This document shows positions 59,059-64,000 of a stretch of 64,000 nucleotides of DNA, one piece after another (the first letter of the stretch is position 1; each line of letters starts with the position of its first letter). Origin of the DNA: Blasia pusilla (lineage: Eukaryota > Marchantiophyta > Marchantiopsida > Blasiales); the NCBI GenBank assembly GCA_050084515.1, contig CM114273.1:39990001-40054000 (forward strand). The letters are read 5' to 3'. Position numbers and translations under genes: made by a program. The notes below the pieces were generated by a model. That model was not told the origin of the DNA. It was given only the letters and a program-made list of their open reading frames with translations, and ran no database searches.

Positions 59059-59484
59059 CTAAGTACATCGAGGACAAACCCACCTTCCAGTAGGAACAAC
59101 ATCCATACATGGAGTCAAACACGTCATGTGCCAACCCCTAGAACACCGATCACACACCAACATACGGGCTGCGTTACCAACAGACCCACACAACATGCAC
59201 CTCAAGCTAGCACGTATCATGGCTAAGCTTGGGTCAAAAGTACCATCCACATTTGGAAGATGACATGGCGCACAATTACGCACATGGTCCTTCCAAACAA
59301 CTCCATCACGACCCTCCAACATGAGAACTCCAGAAGCTAACACCTCGCGCACTCGTAAAATAGTGCGGCCTGCCGTCACATCCAACGTTGTCGGTGCAAT
59401 CTGCTGCAAATAGACATAGTCCCCCACATGGAACCTCACTGCCCGTTCCCTCACTTGCCTTGTCAGGTAATGCCACCAACTCAA
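59059..59484 (-). pseudogene. integrase C-terminal tail with PHD finger, copy C
   Basis: The frame has FHVGDYVYLQQIAP, GVLMLEGRDGVVWKDHV, then an intact C4HC3 finger: CMLC-x11-CDRC-x4-H-x2-C-x15-CPRC, with the usual Trp before the last pair. It ends at 59059. All eight zinc ligands are present, unlike copy B. Upstream it joins the integrase across a deletion near 59465 in a different frame. The tail is expected to bind a histone tail and so guide integration or the methyltransferase. Confidence 0.88.
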
Positions 59485-59776
59485 TCCACTTGGAGAAGTG
59501 CTCCACCATCACCAACATATATCGATGATGTCGTACAATCAACGGTAACGGTCCCGCAAAGTCCACACTCCAATGGTAACCCAACCCCATAATAGGCAAG
59601 GGGTGTAATTGTGGTGTAGGGGCATTGAATGATGCCCTCACCCGGTCACAAACCATACAACGTGACACCAACTGCTGCACCTGAGTATGCATGCCACGCC
59701 ACCAATAGTGGCCAAGGAGTAAGCTATACGTACGCTTTACCCCAAAATGTCCCAACTCCTCATGGGCATGTCGCAC
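59465..59776 (-). pseudogene. integrase, copy C, catalytic core mostly deleted
   Basis: The H2C2 zinc region is well kept (MRHAHEELGHFGVKRTYSLL, then CMVCDRV), followed by YHWSVDFAGPLPL with the first catalytic Asp and MVEHFSKWIELVALPDKASEGT. The sequence then jumps to the C-terminal part (AVRFHVGDYVYL), which removes the second Asp and the Glu, close to 200 residues compared with copy B. It cannot integrate DNA. Confidence 0.85.
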
Positions 59777-60179
59777 AATGCGCTCTCTCTAAGCCAAATG
59801 TGGCACTACTCGTACTCTACCATCCTCCCACACGCGAGAATATATGTTCCCTCCAATCGATACCTCTTAGCACGTTGAAGAACACGGTCTCGCTCCTTGG
59901 CACTCACTATGCCTGGCATCCTACTGGTCCGTAAGAACTCCAACACCAACGCATCATCATGAATATCACGCTGATCCGTACCACCATCTCCAACGTTAGG
60001 ATCTGAAGGCTGGCCATCTACCCTCTGACTAGAGTAAGATATCATGTGATCCTCCATACTAGAGTCCACCCCTAACCAACATAAAAAGGCGGATGCATGC
60101 CAACCTGGCACCATCTCCTCATCAACCTCGCCATGCCATCTAGCCCCAATTGTATCCTCTTGGCTAGTACATGGGTTCC

Positions 60180-61614
60180 TACTCAACCCATCAACATCAA
60201 GGTTGGCAACTCCAGGTCTATGTACCACCGGAAGTCATACTCTGTAAGATAAGAGCCCCTTTGTGCAAGCTTCCCTGTAAGCTTGTGGGACTCCATCAAC
60301 CACTTGAGCGGTGGTGATCAAGTAACAAGGGTAAAGCGTGTGCCAAACAAGTAACACCTAAAGTGTGCCACAACCCACACTCTTGCCAAGCACTCTCCCT
60401 CATATGAACTATAGCGACTCCATTTGCATTATTCGAACGACTTGCATAGGCCACCACAAAATCCATGTGCTCATCATCATGTTGTGTCAACACCGCTCCA
60501 AGTCCCAACCTACTCCAATCGGTGTGTAATCGAAATGGGCGCCTTCGATAGGTCTCCTCAAGATAGGTGCCGCCACCAACTGGGCCTTAAGCTCCACAAA
60601 AGCTCTCTCCGATCATCTCCCGAAAGTGCCACTCTTGATCTGATTTCAACAATTGGTTCAAAGGCTTTGCCATAGCACTAAATCCTTCACATACCTCCGA
60701 TAGTAGTTCGCCAATCCCATGAATGCCCGAACTCTACTCACATCTACCGGACGCGGAATAAGTGCAATAGCCTCCACCTTTGCTTTCGAACTCCCAAACC
60801 ACTGGATAGATCACATGAACCAAGTACTCAACATCCTCATGGAAGAACTTACACTTTCCGGATGCAACGTAGACCATGAGCTTTCAACCGCTCAAACACC
60901 ATCTGCAAATGTATATGATGCTCCTCCACCGTGTTACTGAACACCAAGATATCATCAATGTAACACTGAACAAAATCCAACCCTCCTAGGATCCTGTCCA
61001 TCACTCTCTGAAACTCGGCACGTGCATTCTTCAACCCAAAGGGTAAGAATTTCCACTGGTATAAACAATCCTTGCCATGAGAGTTGACACCCCAAAATGC
61101 TGTCTTGGCCTTGTCACTCTCCCGAATCGGCAATTGATGGTATCCTGCCCGAAGATCCAAATAACTGAAAATCTTTGCCTGTCCCACCACATCAAAGATC
61201 TCCTCAAGTGTAGGCATGGCATACCTATCGGCCTTGGTTTGATGATTGATAGGACGGTAATCTCCACACATCCGCCTATCCGTGTAGTTGCCATGCATAT
61301 CCTTTTACTTGAGGCATGACAGTGGGCGATGCATACTCTCCATGCGACAACTCCACTAATCTAGCCTCCAAAAGGTCCAACGTCCTACTCTGAATCCAGT
61401 CCCTCTCCATATCACTATATCGGTAGGGACAACAGAAGATTGGCGTATCACTAGCCAAATCAATCCGTATACCGGGTCCAACCAGAGAACCCAACTCCTT
61501 CATGCTAAAGGCAAAACAACTCCTATAAGCACGTAGAAACTCTGTCAAGCGTCGTTTCTCACCTCCCGTAAGCTTGGGCCCAAGTAATGGCTCCCAAATG
61601 TCCTCCACTGGCAC
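60180..61614 (-). pseudogene. reverse transcriptase-RNase H, copy C
   Basis: The RT begins with DIWEPLLGPKLTGGEKRR and PIFCCPYRYSDMERDWI, then RMCGDYRPINHQ, LDLRAGYHQLPI, FLPFGLKNARAEFQRVMD and CYIDDILVFSN. RNase H remains as MGLGAVLTQHDDEH and AYASRSNNA, with the following part broken by frameshifts, and a tail near DVDGLSRNPC (about 60170). It starts in a different frame from the methyltransferase and overlaps it at 61545-61614. Copy C has GAG at the position of the TAG shared by A and B. Confidence 0.88.
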
Positions 61615-62890
61615 ACTAGAGGAGAGGGCGATGCCATTGGTCGCTCACGCATAACCCCCTCACAAGATGGTACACCCTTAACTACACCATCATCTCGAGT
61701 AAATAACTCCTCCACCAAAGCATGAGCAACCAACTCCACATGCCCAGCCATTACATCCCATTTACTCCAAGGATGCAAAATACTACTCTCCTCGCCCCCA
61801 ATCGATGCCTCTACTGTCCCGGTAGCCATCGAGCTCATTACAAGGGGTGTAAGATCCACAGACATAGTCCGAAGTCGACGTTGCTCGGCCATACCAAGAC
61901 TCAAAATCCAAGTCAAACAATTCAGGTCCATGGCCTGACCCAACACATGACGTCGTGAAGCCTCAAAAATAGAAGCAACCGCTTTCACACTAGTAGCAAA
62001 TCCCATTGCACGCTCTCTCTCATCAGCGTTAGGCTCCACCAACTGTCGCACATGAGAATCCCATACAAGCCCCGGACCACCTTCTCTATAGGCATGTGAC
62101 GAGGAAAACTCACAAATGTGGGTAGTGCCATCCTAGGTGGCCCACACGGTTCCACTTGCCATGGTGACCGATCAATAACCCTCACCACCGAGAAAGTCGC
62201 CCAATATCCAAGATACTATCACGGTAAGGCAAGGATCCCGCCAGACCTTTGCATCATATGCTCGACGTAGAACCTCCTAGGCAACAAGTTTGTCCACCAC
62301 AAGCGTGGGCGATGTGCACGTGAGCCAACTCGCATGTTTGCATTCAACAACACCGCTGGTCCAATCCAAGACCACACCTCATGAACACTCGCCATCATCC
62401 GGGTCCGAGTGTCACCCAACAATGGAACATTCTCCAAAATGTAAGCTGGAGCACGTGCCTGATGAACCTGAAGATGTCGTAACACCCGTAACATCTCCCA
62501 AAACAATCAAGACCTAGGGTCGTGTAATCCCTCACCATGACCTGCACGTGTATGACCCTGACATGGCCATCCAGCAATTACCAAATCCACAGGACCAACC
62601 CTCTCAAGGTCCTGCACCCCCAACAATGCAATGTGTGACGGAAAAGCACGTTGGTACCCACGAATAGCTGATGGCGGCAACAACTCAGGATATCTCGGCA
62701 TCAACTAACCAATATGTCGGGATGAGACTCTCTGGGCCGTCTCATCTTGCTCCACATACACGTATCTCCACACAGGAATACCGGCCTGCAACATTGCAGC
62801 CAAACAAATGCTAATCCCACCAAAGAGATCTAACACACAAATGCCCTCCAGCGGATACTGCCATACAATGGGTGTAGTATCCAAAGGGGA
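61545..62890 (-). pseudogene. cytosine-5 DNA methyltransferase in pol, copy C
   Basis: Motif I reads CVLDLFGGIS (about 62850-62820), the classic DLFGG form, followed by VYVEQDE. After a stop near 62707, a piece holds motif IV GWPCQGHT with the catalytic Cys. The next frame (62506-62219) has motif VI ENV and motif VIII RAHRPRLWW. The final frame 62051-61545 has ERERAMGF and ASRRHVLGQAMDL. All catalytic motifs are recognisable, although the copy is split by stops and frameshifts. Being a second subfamily, it shows that the domain was present in their common ancestor and is not a chance fusion in one copy. Confidence 0.88.
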
Positions 62891-63229
62891 TAACCCAACT
62901 AGACCAGAAGTAGTAGTCCGCCGTGGGGCCTCCTCTTCCTCGTGAGGTATAACAGCCTCACACCAAGCCTCCTACCGTAGTGCACCGCCTGAACTCCAAA
63001 GTGACACATCTAACAATGAGGATGCCACGGCTGCAAAAATAGGGACCTCCTCTAGCTCCTCATGCGCAGGAGAATCCATAGCAAAAACATTACCCTCCAA
63101 AGAGTCTCTGGCCAAGTGACTACTCTACTAAAAACCGACCCACAGATGCTAACACTTTGTTGGGGAAGACCCTCTTGTCGAGCCCCATAAATAAATCTCA
63201 CAAGAACTTGGCTCATACGTCCATCCCGG

Positions 63230-63640
63230 ACTGCCAACCATGTCTATAAGACGCTATCTCGACCCAATAATCCATCGAAAACCCATCGGGTACAATAATC
63301 GCTCCTCAATTAGTACATCATACGACTCGGTGATGTGACTACATGCAGATACTCCCAACCGGGAGCTATTAGTCGCATGATCTGGTCTCAACTGCATCTA
63401 AAACTTATCTCGTGTCATGAATTGAGACCTATCATTGGCTCCTCCAAGTGATGTTTGAATCGGAATGGGCAAGGCTCAAGCTCGACCTCCGAATACCCAA
63501 ACCAATACATGCCGCCTTTCCCAACATCAAGGTTGGGCACCGAGTCTAACAAGACTCTATCTGGTCTATACACCTGTCCTCTAGGACTCACCAATCGGAA
63601 GATCCCACTCCGGTTGTCCAACATACATACACCAGGTGTA
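63230..63640 (-). pseudogene. aspartic protease, copy C
   Basis: The frame has GVCMLDNRSGIFRLVSP, YRPDRVLLDS and then a frameshift where A reads DSGAQLLML. ELEPCPFRF follows, and farther on the end of the domain (about 63290-63230). The catalytic Asp-Ser is kept, but the frame is lost at the active site. It corresponds to copy A positions 16900-16450. Confidence 0.75.
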
Positions 63641-63652
63641 AGCCTCTAACGA

Positions 63653-64000
63653 TCAATGGCTGGTCGGGCTGGTAATGCATCCATCTTCGCGCCTTTGCCG
63701 CCAAGTAGCTTTGGTACTCAATGCTACACGACATAGAGGGTCGCTCCACCGCAACACCCTCATCCACCTCAACAAGTGTAGCAAGAATAACACCCCACGT
63801 TCACACAACGTGGCTGCTAGCTGAAATACATGAGCTAATTCAACTCCTAAAGCCATCAGCTCCGTGGCCGAAAATAATGGGGATCCCAACACTGAAGTTG
63901 CCATCCGCAATACTGCACTAGATGCTGCATCCATATCTACTACACGCGATGTAGATGCCTTAGTCCCCACTGTCGGCTCAATAGGTTGCGTAGGAACCAT
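63653..64000 (-). pseudogene. gag C-terminal end, copy C (runs off the window)
   Basis: It matches the C-terminal part of gag in copy A: SPLFSATELMALGVELAHVFQLAATLCERG aligns with TTLFSAIELATLGVGPVEVFRLAATLCERG, cited here as ATLCERG and SATEL anchors. The frame ends at 63653. The zinc knuckles and the capsid are expected beyond 64000. Confidence 0.78.

Larger units (their letters stand above)
58308..64000 (-). mobile_element. Ty3/gypsy retrotransposon copy C with DNA methyltransferase, 5' end outside window
   Basis: In minus-strand order it has the end of gag, protease, methyltransferase, RT-RNase H, integrase with a large internal deletion, PHD finger, then B1-A2-B2. It is the same architecture as A and B, but protein and terminal repeats are clearly diverged: A2 shares little more than the TGTCA start with that of copy B. 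It therefore represents a second subfamily. It is inserted in a LINE reverse transcriptase. If the element ends at TGACA/CGACA, the target duplication would be AAGTT, to be found at its 5' end beyond 64000. Confidence 0.9.

Noticed and set aside
1-64000. CRISPR arrays, rRNA, bacterial operons
   Set aside because: No regularly spaced repeats, no rRNA-like stretches, and all genes recognised are eukaryotic host or retroelement genes.

Overview
This is nuclear DNA of a plant, probably a land plant. The one host gene, on the minus strand at 1780-4578, is a spliced F-box gene of a family I know from plants. Its four introns have GT..AG borders, and its five exons join in frame to 484 codons plus stop. 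The other recognisable coding sequence is retroelement debris in long AT-rich intergenic DNA. The order cannot be fixed from the sequence. I lean towards a non-seed plant because the retroelement type recalls ones described from streptophyte algae, but that is weak.

Layout: 1-7.9 kb is GC-richer and holds the F-box gene with its 5' flank. At about 7.92 kb the base composition changes abruptly, and 7.9-12.65 kb is AT-rich without genes. 12.66-20.72 kb is retrotransposon copy A (minus strand, 3' end lost). 20.7-31.3 kb is AT-rich, with diverged tandem duplications and a long hairpin at 24115-24210. 31.3-33.8 kb carries an LTR-like repeat (repeat X) and decayed sequence. 33.78-47.17 kb is copy B (plus strand), interrupted at 36993-41131 by a truncated gag element of another lineage with a tRNA-Asp type primer site. 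Repeat X occurs again at 47.17-47.65 kb. 47.8-56.3 kb is AT-rich, with a SINE candidate and a perfect 22-bp hairpin. 56.37-58.31 kb is the 3' part of a non-LTR element. Copy C (minus strand) is inserted in its reverse transcriptase and runs off the window at 64000.

The most notable system is the family of copies A, B and C. Each is a Ty3/gypsy element in the order gag (zinc knuckles), aspartic protease, cytosine-5 DNA methyltransferase, reverse transcriptase-RNase H, integrase, PHD finger (copy A has lost its 3' end, so the PHD is seen only in B and C). The methyltransferase lies inside pol, between protease and RT. All three copies keep motifs I, IV, VI, VIII and X, although A/B and C are clearly different subfamilies. 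A methyltransferase (writer) and a PHD finger (possible histone reader) on one polyprotein suggest an element that could set chromatin marks on its own DNA or at its insertion site.

The termini are also unusual. A repeat 'A' starts the element (seen in copies A and B). The 3' end reads B1-A2-B2 in both subfamilies (copies B and C). This is the split direct repeat layout known from PAT/Ngaro tyrosine-recombinase elements, but here the element has a DDE-type integrase. I see no polypurine tract before A2 and no usual tRNA primer site after A1. All three copies are decayed by stops, frameshifts and deletions. In copy B most nonsense codons look like C-to-T changes.
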